From: Antedon mediterranea
Taxonomy: Eukaryota > Echinodermata > Crinoidea > Comatulida > Antedonidae
Direction: 5' to 3'
NCBI RefSeq assembly: GCF_964355755.1
Contig: NC_092675.1
Span: 6,110,312 to 6,174,311 of the forward strand
Length of the DNA stretch: 64,000 bases
Numbering within the stretch: position 1 is the first letter of the stretch; each line of letters opens with the position of its first letter. The translations under genes were made by a program, and so were the position numbers. Shown here piece after piece: positions 13,101 through 23,600 of the stretch. Below the pieces are notes generated by a model, which was not told the origin of the DNA, searched no databases, and saw nothing but the letters and a program-made list of their open reading frames with translations.

Positions 13101-16100
13101 TACCTTACGGGTACAGCACCAACAAGATTGATAATAATATTATCTGATAATTTTGATTCAGGATCTTGTAGAGAAGGTGATGATATTACGAGAAGCAGTG
13201 TCCCAGAAGCAAGGCTATGTTGAGAATGGTGGCAGTGTTATTGCTCAGAAACTTAGCAGCTATGCTCAGCTGCTAGCATCACAAGGAAGCTTAGCTACTG
13301 CTGTTAATTACCTTAGAGACTCTAACGAGGTATGCAGTAGCTTTTACAATCTTAATTCATACATCTGTTAGACTAGTTGATGTTACTTGATGTTAGTAAT
13401 ATCCCTTTCAAAGTTTTAGATAAATAGTATTTTTTATTAAGAATTTAGTAACAGCAATAGCTGAATTGTTATAATATTTACCTTATATATAAATGAATAA
13501 AATATCAAAAGTTATTACAAAAAAACATATTTATACATAGAGAGTATATAAAATATCAAATAACAAACAAACATTAAAAACATACACATAAACATTAAAA
13601 ACAGAATACACGGCCATACTGCTTTGAAACACCGGTTCTCGTCAGATCACCGAAGTTAAGCAACGTTGGGCCCGGTTGCGTTCTGGATGGGAGACCGTCT
13701 AGAAATCGTGGCGGGTGCTGTATATACTGGAGAGTGATGGTGTAATGGTAATATCGGACTAGCATGTGATAGGCATGGGTTCGAGGTTATCTGTACCATA
13801 CTAATTGCATCCTTAGGCAAGATGCTTTACTCTAATTGCCTAATCTGGTAGACGCTGCACTGCTGGCTGCCGTGGGTCCGTGGAGGGCCTAATCCGAATT
13901 TCCTCACTGAGGACAAATATTAATACAAAATACAAAAAAAAATACAAAAATAGAGAATATAACTTTGTTGATGTAAAGTTTGAGTGAGAATCCTGAGGAC
14001 GATCAAAGCATATTGATCGAACCGTTGAGAAACGCAACAGTTTTTTTCAGAACTAATATACGTGGTCTACCGCAAAATTTATATCAACATTTGATTTCGC
14101 CATGCAAACCTTCAAAGAATATAACATTATTTAAAAGCTGGATTTCATTAGAACATACTGTCGCCCTATTGCTCACAAGTTATATAAAATACATCAAATA
14201 TAGCTGTTTTAAACATTTTTTGATTGATATTTTTAGCCTATTGTAGCAACTTTACTTGAAAGATTGTATAAAGCTCAAGGACAAACGCCCACAAGTTATC
14301 AACAGCAGAATAGAGCGCCAGTTAAACCAACAACCAATCAAGTACCCCGAAACCAGGTATAGATAATGTGATTGGTCAGAATTTTTGCACTATTCTGACA
14401 AATTAATTTAGTAGCCTGATGCAAAACTAAAAATTACTGAGTATGATTGAGTATGTGAAAGTTAGGTAAAATTATTGGCTGGGTTTATACTCGAATTATG
14501 GACTTGGCAATTATGACCCACTATATGACCCCCGGGAGAGATGCGTCATGGGTGCATCATTTACAAATAATTACTGACGCAGGGGTGCATCAAAAAACCT
14601 AAATGGTACCTCACATCAATGAAAAATGTTGTGTCAATGTCCGTCACTTTACCACCCACCATATCATAAACAACATGGTCAAAGTGCGTCAAAATGGGTA
14701 CGTCATGGCCACCTAAAGGTAAGTTATATTTTTGGCGCACAGGTGAGTCATGGTATTCATAAGGTATGACGCACATCGGACAAAGGAAGCACCTCTCCCG
14801 GGGGTCGTATGGTGGGTCAAACAATTGACAAGTGCATTACATAAAAATGGATTCAGCAAAATCTAAATTTAACCTAAATTAGGAGGTGGGATTCTACCTG
14901 AGCATGTGATTATATTTGGTCATATTATCTGTTAATATTATACAATTATACAAGACCGTTTTTTAGAAATATAAAAAAGCAAAGTATTAAGAAAGATAGA
15001 ATATTAAAAAGTATAATTGTAATAAAAACTTTGTTTTTCTTTCAGGGAGTGAATTCATTCAAAACCACCACCACTTCAAGTAGCTCATATTACAACACTC
15101 AAGTTAGTTCACAAACTCAACCAAACAATGCATACTACAACCAACAACAGCCATCTCAAGGCTTTGCTTCTAACACACCAGCACCTAGCACTCAAAAATC
15201 CACCAATATATACTCCAAACAAGGCTTAAATCAACGAGCATACCCAAAGATGAACCAAGGCACTGCAGGCCAGAACCAATATTATCAACCCACAGGAAAC
15301 CCATCGTACACAGGTCAACAGGTCACAAACACGGCGTACTCAAGTGCTGGACCTACTAGTTTTTACAATCGAACAAATTACACACAATCGCCTAGTGCAG
15401 CACCAGCCCCCAATCAAGCATACGCTAACCAGAATCAGATGCCATCGCAGCCAATGCAGCATACACCAATGCAGCCCACACAGGTGGCAGCGAGCCAACA
15501 ACCCATAACATCTTTGCCACCTAGACCAAAACCAGACCAGGGAGCATGGAATGATCCTCCACCTATCAAACAAAAGGTATAGTTGAATAGAAGTTTTGTT
15601 TTGAAATTTTAACAAATTTGGGGGTTTACGGCCATTTTTTGGAAAACAAAATTTACTTCAAGTGACTCCCTGCTTGATTTTCATTGCTTGATTCTAGTTT
15701 TTTCGCTTTTGGGTTGAAATACAGAAATGCATCTTAAATAAATAAACATGGTTTATCAACTAAATAATTGTAACATTTTATGTTTTAAACATCATTTCAT
15801 ATTTAAAACATCATTTCATATACATTTTACATGAACATTGTATTTACAGTGATTCATTATGTTACATAGAATTTATGTTTTTTGGAGAGTATGTATATGT
15901 AAAAACATTATTCTTGTTTTGATAGGAGCAACGTTCATTTGTAGCCCCAGTACCAATCACAGCACCAATCATTGGTGGCCCTGAGCCTGCTCCCCACCAA
16001 GGTATGAACCCAGCAGCACCTGGTGGTCCCACAGGCTATGGCCAACAAGTATACAACACACAAATGTATAACGCACAGCAACAAGCTAAAGAAGTACAAG

Positions 16101-17726
16101 CTACTGAGGTTGCCCAGGTAATTGATTACGGTTTAAAAATAGAACAAATCACACATCTACACATAATCAAACATCGTATACTCTATCTCTAACAATATTT
16201 CAATCTTCTATCGACTAAAGCCGAAGTATAGTCGTTATCTCGGGATCGTTCTATGGTCACCACCAGGTAGGCTTACTTCATCAAGGCTTCTATGAATGGA
16301 TGACGAGTCGGGAGCAGGAACGCTAGTAGACCAAAACCAGTACCGTTTTGATTATGATCAATCGGGAAATTACCTCACGAGGATGACGATTAACAATCGT
16401 TTAAAAACATAAAATTCCACCCAGTAGCCAAAACTGTGAAGGATGGCTTATGTTGGCTAGTATACCACCAATTTTACTATACTATATTCCATAGTATTTT
16501 GACTATCCTATAGGAGACCTATACCAGGATGGCTCATTTACCATGCAATGTTTACTATTATTATTGAATGTGAAAATTAATGTTAAGTATGATTGGTTTG
16601 ATACACAGAAAGCAGAACCGGCAGAAAAAGAAGCCGCACCTAGAGCCCCTATCCCAACGGAACATCAAGTGTTAAATCAAGTTTTTGAAAGCTTAAAAGA
16701 CCGTTGTATCAAGGCAGCGGGAACGAATGCTGTGAGTTTAACTATATTACTTATATTTAACAACAACAAAGTTTTATTACCGGTGTATATTAAAACAAAA
16801 ACAAAATAGTTTAAGCTCTGTCTACACTATCAAACTTCATGTGACAAAAAAAATGTGATGTCACCATATGTGTACATGATGATGCAATATAACCACATTT
16901 TTTGGCATCACTACCATATTTGGACACATCACATTTTGTTGTCACATGAAGTTTGATAGTGTAGACAGAGCTTTAAATTACTTTAAACAATGTCATAACT
17001 AACCTGTCGCCAACAAGTTATACAAACCTACAGTATCTATACCTGAGGTTTTAAGTATTTTATTAATCAATTCTTCGCTATTTTTCACAGCAAATGAAAA
17101 GAAAACTTGATGATGTGACCAGAAAACTAAATGCTTTATATGATAAATTATCCGAAAATGCTGTAAGTCTAATTCATGTTTAATTTGGGTTTTTCCTGTA
17201 ATAGATTACAATTGTTACAAAAGAATGTGTAACAAATAAAAGTTTGAATTATTCTCATGTGTAGAAAGTGTAACCTTATTTTAAGCACAGTTAAACTACA
17301 TAACTTTGTGGAAGCTGTAAAAAGCTTTTGCACAGGACTTTTTCTGGTCAAATCTACCGGCCACTTGGGTTAGATTGCGTGAAAAATTGTCTGTGTGAAT
17401 GAGGTTTTAGAATATTTTGTCTTTACATAGGCATTTATATTGCAAAAATGTAACCATTTTGTGAAAACAAATTGTACTGTTATTATAAATATTTTCATGA
17501 ATAATTAAAAAAAATGTAATTATCATATTTATTTATTATTTTTCAGCTATCTCCAAATATTCTGCAAGGTCTGCATCAGATAGCCCAGTGCAGCGGATCC
17601 TTTGATTACAACAGTGGCTTAGAAATCTACAAGCAACTTGTGTCAAGCGGCAACTTCTCCGAGATCAGTACGTTCATGCCTGGCCTCAAAGTTCTCATGC
17701 AAGTTGCGATTCAACTACAAGTTTAA
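4169..17726 (+). CDS. SEC31A: COPII outer-coat protein Sec31
   Basis: Outer-cage subunit of COPII vesicles; with SEC13 it polymerises over SEC23/24-SAR1 at ER exit sites. Coding exons: 4169-4371, 5122-5281, 5769-5906, 6208-6348, 6563-6705, 7278-7557, 8015-8149, 8277-8501, 8840-9076, 9714-9858, 10694-10872, 11169-11295, 12286-12434, 13162-13329, 14237-14356, 15046-15576, 15926-16117, 16609-16731, 17091-17162, 17547-17726. All phases fit and give about 1215 residues, close to the human 1220. An N-terminal WD40 propeller (about 1-335; [44 protein letters not shown]) is followed by an alpha-solenoid (about 640-830; [16 protein letters not shown]), a Pro/Gln/Asn-rich linker (about 850-1090) and a C-terminal Sec31 helical domain. 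The linker holds W1018-N1019 (GAWNDPPP), the pair known to insert into the SAR1-SEC23 active site. Intron 10 probably starts with GC. Start codon has A at -3. Confidence 0.95.
4415..4470 (+). mobile_element. Fragment of a SINE 3' tail
   Basis: The string gcgctatataaatt followed by ATT trinucleotides is the same 3' tail seen (inverted) in the elements at 10145-10460 and 51177-51553. Only the tail is present. SEC31A intron 1. Confidence 0.4.
4821..5055 (+). mobile_element. 5S rRNA-derived SINE, family 1
   Basis: 4821-4940 reads as a diverged 5S rRNA gene: GGCCGTACTG near the start, CACCGGTTCTCG, AAGTTAAGCAAC, GGGCCTG and GGATGGAAGACCGTCTGGGA, which includes the internal polymerase III promoter region. 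A non-5S body follows with tatccttaagcaagatgct, shared with the copy at 13611. The head plus unrelated body marks a SINE rather than a 5S gene. SEC31A intron 1, same orientation as the gene. Confidence 0.8.
7108..7230 (+). repeat. Short imperfect tandem repeat
   Basis: Two to three copies of a roughly 40-50 bp unit containing aactagctatagaagagcat and a caattgttctc/atgaacaat inverted motif, in SEC31A intron 5 just upstream of exon 6. Confidence 0.5.
8602..8742. mobile_element. Hairpin MITE, family A copy 1
   Basis: Terminal inverted repeats gctttgtctacactgt and gtgtagacagagctt flank an inner part with catatatggacatgatgatg and two atatttgggcata units. SEC31A intron 8. No coding capacity. Confidence 0.75.
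9490..9570 (+). mobile_element. Probable LINE 3' end fragment
   Basis: Sequence running from ttgttattttctatgtattgtatggc to a tail of repeated aaataaa. This is a typical 5'-truncated LINE 3' end; family not identified. SEC31A intron 9. Confidence 0.3.
10145..10460 (-). mobile_element. tRNA-derived SINE with Deu-like core
   Basis: Minus strand: a tRNA-like head at 10460-10395 with a B-box GGTTCAAATCC, then a core tgcttgtatacttaggcaag close to the core of the 5S SINE at 13611, then a 3' tail gcgctatataaatcc. SEC31A intron 10. The same 3' tail occurs at 4415 and 51177. Confidence 0.65.
10915..11042. mobile_element. Palindromic MITE, family B copy 1
   Basis: Left end ggttcccactaggacgcaat and inner inverted motif gaccaatcacaagc / gcttgtgattggtcc match the better-kept copies at 18389 and 33311; the right terminus is degraded. 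SEC31A intron 11. Confidence 0.65.
11321..11542. mobile_element. Hairpin MITE, family A copy 2
   Basis: TIRs taagctctgtctacactatc and gatagtgtagacagtgcc; the inner part is itself palindromic around catatatggacatgatgatg. SEC31A intron 12, just after the donor site. Confidence 0.8.
11705..11930 (-). mobile_element. Probable LINE 3' end fragment
   Basis: Begins ccattcaatccaattcgatt on the plus strand, i.e. a minus-strand element ending in an AATC/AATTG-type microsatellite tail, as seen for other short LINE ends in this window. SEC31A intron 12. Confidence 0.4.
11943..12044 (+). repeat. 51-bp perfect tandem duplication
   Basis: The unit containing gcagactggtatttactcac and ending ggtgtgt occurs at 11951 and again at 12002, essentially identical over about 46 bp. 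SEC31A intron 12. Confidence 0.85.
12735..12800 (-). mobile_element. Probable LINE 3' end fragment
   Basis: ttttttaaattcaaaattcaaatttattttcc: a minus-strand LINE-type 3' end with an AATTTG microsatellite tail. SEC31A intron 13. Confidence 0.4.
13050..13130 (-). mobile_element. tRNA-like sequence (SINE head or tRNA pseudogene)
   Basis: Minus strand reads GGTGCTGTACCCGTAAGG, then an anticodon-arm-like stretch and a perfect B-box GGGTTCGAGTCCC. No complete acceptor stem pairs, so it is a SINE head or pseudogene rather than a working tRNA. SEC31A intron 13. Confidence 0.5.
13611..13945 (+). mobile_element. 5S rRNA-derived SINE, family 1, full length
   Basis: 13611-13725 is a well-kept 5S-like head (CGGCCATACTGC, CACCGGTTCTCGTCAGATCACC, AAGTTAAGCAACGTTGGGCC, TGGATGGGAGACCGTCT). 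A body with gcatccttaggcaagatgct and attgcctaat follows, the kind of core reported in Deu-SINEs (inference). The tail is aatacaaaatacaaaaaaaaa. SEC31A intron 14, same strand as the gene. Confidence 0.85.
14512..14821. mobile_element. Single-copy MITE with 30-bp inverted ends
   Basis: tgacccactatatgacccccgggagag at the left end (in pieces: tgacccactatatgaccc, cccgggagag) is mirrored by ctctcccgggggtcgta and tggtgggtca at the right. No transposase. SEC31A intron 15. Confidence 0.7.
14845..14930. repeat. Dispersed repeat family with ggtgggattatacctgag
   Basis: ctaaatttaacctaaattaggaggtgggattctacctgag matches pieces at 25190, 53745, 55515 and 60295 (shown here in shorter words: ctaaattagg, ggtgggatt, tacctgag). 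Nature unknown. Confidence 0.5.
16197..16400. repeat. Unclassified ~200-bp dispersed repeat, copy 1
   Basis: Shares tttcaatcttctatc, tctatggtcacc, cttctatgaatggatgac, ggaacgctagt and ccagtaccgttttgatt in order with 25366-25560. About 75 percent identical by eye, same orientation. No TIR, tRNA or 5S head recognised. SEC31A intron 17. Confidence 0.65.
16812..16975. mobile_element. Hairpin MITE, family A copy 3
   Basis: Near-perfect TIRs over about 45 bp: ttaagctctgtctacactat with caaacttcatgtgacaaaa, mirrored at the right end (tttgttgtcacatgaag, agtgtagacagagcttt). SEC31A intron 18. Confidence 0.85.
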
Positions 17727-18249
17727 TGTAACGTCTTCTTAGCATCTTTTCTAACTTATAAATCTTCTTATCATCTTTAATAAGGTTTCTTTAAACCTAT
17801 GTACTGTATATTCATATCTCTATTATCATTATGTAAATTTTGGAACATTGGCTATAGACATTTTATTTTTAATGAATTTCTTCATCGAAAGTTAAAAACA
17901 TGAAGTATATATATTGTAATGATAGCAAAGAGACAGGATTTAAATAATAATTATTGAATGACTTAAACAAATGTTTGGCAGTGACACCATCAAAGAAGTA
18001 ACTAATATTCTTTGCCATGCGTTATGAATAGTTTAGATATATATTAATATACAATTTTGCAAGTAAAACTTCTGCACAAAGATTATAGTGGTAATATTTG
18101 TTAATGCCTAATTGATAATAGTTTTGAATGGCAAACATTTCAAAATGCAGTGTACTGTACTTAATGTTAGTCACCTCTACCTTCATCTCTTCTAAGGGTC
18201 TCTATACCTTTCACATCTCCTAGCTAAAGTCCAAGAGTTTACACACAAT

Positions 18250-18373
18250 AAAGCTCTGTCCTCACTATCAAACTTTATGACAAAAAAATATGTGATGTGC
18301 CCATATATGGACATGATGATGTCATATCACTACCATATTTGGGCACATCAAAATTAGTCTGTAGACAGAGCTT
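18250..18373. mobile_element. Hairpin MITE, family A copy 4
   Basis: aagctctgtcctcactatca at left, gtagacagagctt at right; right arm shortened. Downstream of the SEC31A stop. Confidence 0.75.
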
Positions 18374-18388
18374 AAGAGGCATACCTAA

Positions 18389-18540
18389 TGCTTGGTTCCC
18401 AATGGAGCCGCAACACAAGGACGTAAGTGAGTTGACCAATCACAAGCGATGGATTATTCAAACTCTCGCTTGTCATTGGTCAACTCGCTTGTTTTGCGTT
18501 TACGTCCTTGCGTTGCGTCCTAGTGGGAACCAAGCTTTAT
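18389..18540. mobile_element. Palindromic MITE, family B copy 2
   Basis: gcttggttcccaatgga at left and gcgtcctagtgggaaccaagc at right (read in two parts: gcgtcctagtggg, gaaccaagc), with inner mirrored gaccaatcacaagcg / cgcttgtcattggtc. The element is almost entirely one hairpin. Confidence 0.8.
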
Positions 18541-18985
18541 AAAGCAGAGTTGTGTGTAAATTCCAGATTTTTGCTAGACGATGTTCACATACCTTTTATA
18601 GTTTTTAATAAGTTTCCTGACTATTTCACTCGACAGGCTAAGTGTAAAGCATCTTATTGTAACATTTTGGTTTAATGCATGTTTGTTATTTGTACATACT
18701 TAATGAAAAATATTTGATAGCTCTCAAGAATATTTTAACTTTATTTTAATGAATTTTGTTCACATTGACATTTATGCAATCAGGCTTGATTAATTATGAC
18801 GATATTAACACGTTATTATGGTATGTATGACGTCATACTCTACTTAGTATAGTATGTATGTACTGAGGATTACCTTGTGTGAGTTCACATCACAAAGTTC
18901 TCAGATTCCATAAAGATTATTTTAAAAACTCATATGATACCATGGTTGATATTTAGTTTCTATGTTAACAGTAATTTGCCTTTCT

Positions 18986-19123
18986 AAAGCTCTGTCTTCA
19001 CTATCAAGCTTTATGGGACAAAAAATGTGATGTGGCCATATATGGACACGATGATGTCATAACACTACCATATTTGGGCACATCATTTTTTATGGTGAAT
19101 TTGATAGTGTAGACAGAGCTTTA
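18986..19123. mobile_element. Hairpin MITE, family A copy 5
   Basis: TIRs taaagctctgtcttcactat and gatagtgtagacagagctt flanked by TA on both sides, suggesting a TA target duplication. Confidence 0.8.
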
Positions 19124-20677
19124 AATATAAAAAGGTTATATTTCAAATGATTTCTTGTATTTTAATGTATGGAAGGTGTGAAAACCCACCAAAATGACTG
19201 GAAATATGTAAGGTGGGTTTATAGAGAGTATTGTCTAAGTAATGGGCTTATATTTGAACAGTATGTTAAATCATTAGAACTGGGCTTCTTGGTATTTTAT
19301 GTGTCAGTGTGGATTTACATGTTAAATGTGATGAATAAATAATTTGATAGTTATTTTACAATCGATATTATCTCTGTAACAAGGGTTTTTTTGTACTGTG
19401 AACAAATTAAAATATGTGTGGAATAAAAGAAAGAAAGTTTATTTGTGTATTTATATTAGTGATTTGCACACCATATAATAATAACTGAATTTTAAATTTC
19501 CTGAGTTATTTAATTATCCTATAGAAATCCGTTTATATTTGTATGTGGATGAAAAGGACAAAAACTTATGCGCATAATATAGCCAACATGTTAATACACG
19601 TGACATTGGTGTATAAATAGGTTATAGTTTTTCATTTAGCTTCTTCTAGCATCAGTTAGTTTGCATACAAGCTCATAACAAGAACATTTGACAATGGGTT
19701 TATAATGTTGAATACGTTTACACATGATTGGAAACTTGGATTATGGCCTCACAAACAACATGCCTTGCCAAGCCAGCATTATATATTATAGTTTCACGCC
19801 GCGGCTTTAGCCAGCTATATCCCCAGAGGACTACTCATTCAGAAGCTATATCAAGCGGAAAGATTATTATCTAAGCCTGACATTTTTGGTATTTTGTAAA
19901 CACGACTGATAGGGCCCAGCTGCTGGACACAAAAAAACGTCTTAGAAAAGAGAGTCTATGAGGGCTCACGGTTGGACGATTTTGGATTCTCGCCCTTTGA
20001 TTGGTTGAGTTGCCGCGAATCAACACAAAGTGAAGTCATAATGTATTGAGGGTTGCATGTCCAAAACACGGGAACATAATGTATTGAAATTCTTTGAATA
20101 TTAGGTTAAATAAACAGTCTTTTTTATTTAATAAACATTCAATATTATATTTGATTGAATTTTACAATATTGATATACAAAATATATTACTAAAAACCGA
20201 CCCTATATTTCAAAAACTACGAGTCAGATTTTCATAATTCTTTCTTTATTTTAATATTTATACAAAATATCAACAGGCGATGTATGCTATTAACTTTTAA
20301 AATTGCATCGTTATCCCTAGCTAGGTAGTAGGCCTATAGACTAGTATGTGGGCCGGGTCAAATTAGGGAGTTATTAATGCCCCTACGATGGACCTATAAA
20401 TTAAATACTCCTACCCTTGAACATGTAGGCCAACATAGTTGTAGTTTAGTTTATGATTATATTTTTGTTCTGTAAAGTAGGCCAGACTATATTTACACAA
20501 AATGTTTACTCCTGACTGTTAAACAAAATAATTGATATAATAAACCATTATATCTGAAGAGAGAACAATGATCCATCCACTAAAATTGTTAGTCAAAAAG
20601 TCGAGCTGCGTTTAATAATAAGTAGACTCGGCTATTCATAATTAAATTTATAATCAGCCAATAGTAGGCCATCTTCT

Positions 20678-23600
20678 TCATAATGCACCTTCAAGCTGTG
20701 AGGCCTTTTTTACTACTTCTTCCACAGTTAAGGACATTTTTTCTTTGCTATTCAACAGGTGAACTTCAAAATGTGGTATATCTTTTAAGAGCTGTAATAA
20801 AAAATTAAATCTGAATTGAACTTAGTGGAAACTAGTGAAAATAAAATGGTGCAGGCTTGAGTAGATACCTATTTACACTATCAAACTTGTTTGAAAAAAA
20901 AGGTGTGATGTGCCCAAATACGGTAGTGATGACATCATCATGTCCATAAATGGTATCACATAAAGTTTGATAGTGTAGACAAAGCTTTACACAAGCACAT
21001 GCAAATTTGTTAGTGTATTATGAAATAATTTTATAAAATTTAAATAAAGCATACATACATCTCTACCGCAGACAACTACCATCGGGTAACCAAGACAACA
21101 GGCATTTTTTAAACGTTTTCCAATACCCAAATTCTGTCTGTCGTCTATTACAATCTCTCCTTTTAATTGATGATTATCTGACATTAGCTTGTCATGCAAT
21201 GATAAACATGTAGACATTAAAGATTCTTCCTTTGATCCTTGCTGTGAAAAAAAAAGTAGGGGTAATAAAGGATAGAGGGATAACTCAAACTATATATATT
21301 ACACAACTAGAAAGTGAACTCCTGTCTGTAATATCGGCCTATATCTAGAGAGTCAACTAACTGAAACCCATATATAACTCAATCACAGCTAAAAAAAATG
21401 AGTAACCATAATAACTATGTATTCATCAAATCAACCAATTAGATACGCCATTTAGAAGTAGCGTCCACAGTGGCGTAACGGCTATGAGTGCACACTGGCT
21501 AAACCCAGGGGCCCCAGAGCAGTGCCCCCAGAGCAGTGCCCAGAAAAAAAAACAGGCATTAAAACATGTCAAATAAGGCTAAAAATGCCCAAAGGCCTCC
21601 AGAGGGCCACTTAAAGACCCCTTCCCTGCAATTTTGGACGTTTTTTGGAAAATAATACATATATATCACTTTAAAAACATTAAACCATGTCATTCCTTGT
21701 CTTAAATGTACGTTTTATGGTAAATTATGATAAAAAGTGAGAAACAATGCACTACCTAAGTAGCTCGCGGCGATCGACCTCTCGTGGACGGTCTTAGGCC
21801 TAGCCTAGCTAGGCTTAGTTTTGTAGGCCTAGCTGGTAAACATCGGTAACGTACGAACATCGTACGCTACCTATATACCTAGCCTGACGTTGTATAGTTG
21901 CTGCATTAATTGTCTTTCTATTTTTGCCAGACTCCGTTGATACAAATTGGGGAAAACCCGGTATTTTCGCTGAAAAGTTAGGAGTCTTCCATTTGTTTTG
22001 GCCTCACGATCGATCGAAAAGTGGGCGAATTACAGGTGAAAAACAAAAATATCCATCCGCGCGCAATGCATTTTGGGATTTATAGCGGGCCGCTATAATT
22101 ATTAGAATCGACTTATTTTTCACATTTTTAACCGTTTAAAGACGAAAAAAGTTATCGCAATAGGACCATATAGTATTATTTTTACATTAAATATAGTTTG
22201 TGATCTTAAATTAGATCTAAAAAACGTAGGGAATGGGGCTTTAAGGTTCCTAAACCAGAGGCCTCAGGTCTGTATGTTATGCCACTGAGCTTCCACTACT
22301 CAGTCACACAACATTGCATGCAAGTTGAGCGTATTCTAACAATCCGGACGATCCTTTAAGAAACTAGATACATATTATTCATCTATGGTGTATGATAACA
22401 ATTATGTAAATCATGTTTTTACCTGTGGAAGTATAATACAAATTTGATACGGTGCAATTAAGCTAGGCCACCTAATTTCAGTTTCAGAAGACAAAACCTC
22501 AATGGCTCCAGCAAGAATTCTAGTAACGCCAAGTCCATAGCAACCCATCTCCACAAGCCTAGAAAATAATATATAACTGTTGTACTATATGTAAGATCTT
22601 TTTAATCCAGACCTTTTTATTTGAATTGCCCCTTGTGGGATGATTAAAGAATTTTGAATTGAATTGAATTGAATTATATTATACAGAGACAAAAACATGA
22701 GAAACTAGCTTAGCAAGATTAGATATGCACCCCATTTACACACTTGCCCGCATTTTTGTGCTTACTGCTCTGCATAAAATGCAATGTGTGCCATTTAATG
22801 GCATTTATTGCAACGCATTAGCATACATATGTTACAAATAGTTTACACCATGTATGAACACTAGAGTACACATTGTTACATACGCTAGGTAACAGGGTCT
22901 GTAGCCTCAAAATATGTTTGTATTGTTTGCTCATGCTATATTTTCTCTAGTCATGCCCTAGAATTAAATTTTAAATATTTGATAACATACTGTTTTTGTT
23001 TCTGATCATTCGTAAACTGGGTCTTAAATATTTCTGAGTATTTTTTGCCAAGATAGAATGCATGTCCAACTTCAATTCCCTTGGTGAGCTTTATTGCACA
23101 ATCTTCTTTAGATTTTCCTTTTGTACATTGTGGCTGCTTGTCATACTCTACAAAATCAAGTGTTCTGTTTAACAGTATAACAATTGAAATATTAACATAA
23201 TTAGTACAGTAACTTCTTTTGGGATATCCCTATTCAGACAACAAGGGTCAATATATGTTTAACACAACAACCAATCCCTATTCAGGGGACACCACTATTA
23301 AGGAGAAACTTTGTTGGGTCCCAAAGGTGTCTCTTTAATATGGGTTCTACTGGATGAATCAAATAAAGAAAGACTTACAAGGACAAGTAGACACTAACAC
23401 AATAACAAACCATCCTGCCATAATCAGACAAAAATGGAAACAAATTGTGGAAAGCGTAATGTCGGAAGACGGAAAACGTTAACAAGAAAGAAGAAGGGTA
23501 CTATTTTTTGTTCATACGCATCCAACAGCGAGAAACTCTGGATGGATAAACTATTTTATAATTTATCGAGATCAGGCTGTTTATAATAATACTGTATATA

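Larger units (their letters stand above)
17727..20677. other. Tail-to-tail gap: SEC31A and PARS2 3' UTRs
   Basis: Contains the SEC31A 3' UTR, with a candidate poly(A) signal AATAAA at 19334-19339, and the PARS2 3' UTR on the other strand, with candidate signals at 20245-20250 or 20123-20128 (TTTATT on plus). Three MITEs (18250, 18389, 18986) lie in or near the SEC31A 3' UTR. No other gene was seen. Confidence 0.55.

Noticed and set aside
13050-13130. Functional tRNA gene
   Set aside because: B-box is perfect but acceptor and D stems do not pair; better explained as SINE head or pseudogene.
13611-13730. Working 5S rRNA gene
   Set aside because: Diverged from 5S, fused to a SINE body and tail, single dispersed copies rather than a tandem array.
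16230-16260. Resemblance of tcgggatcgttctatggt to U3 snoRNA box A
   Set aside because: The second copy (25410) differs there and no box B, C or D follows at the right spacing.
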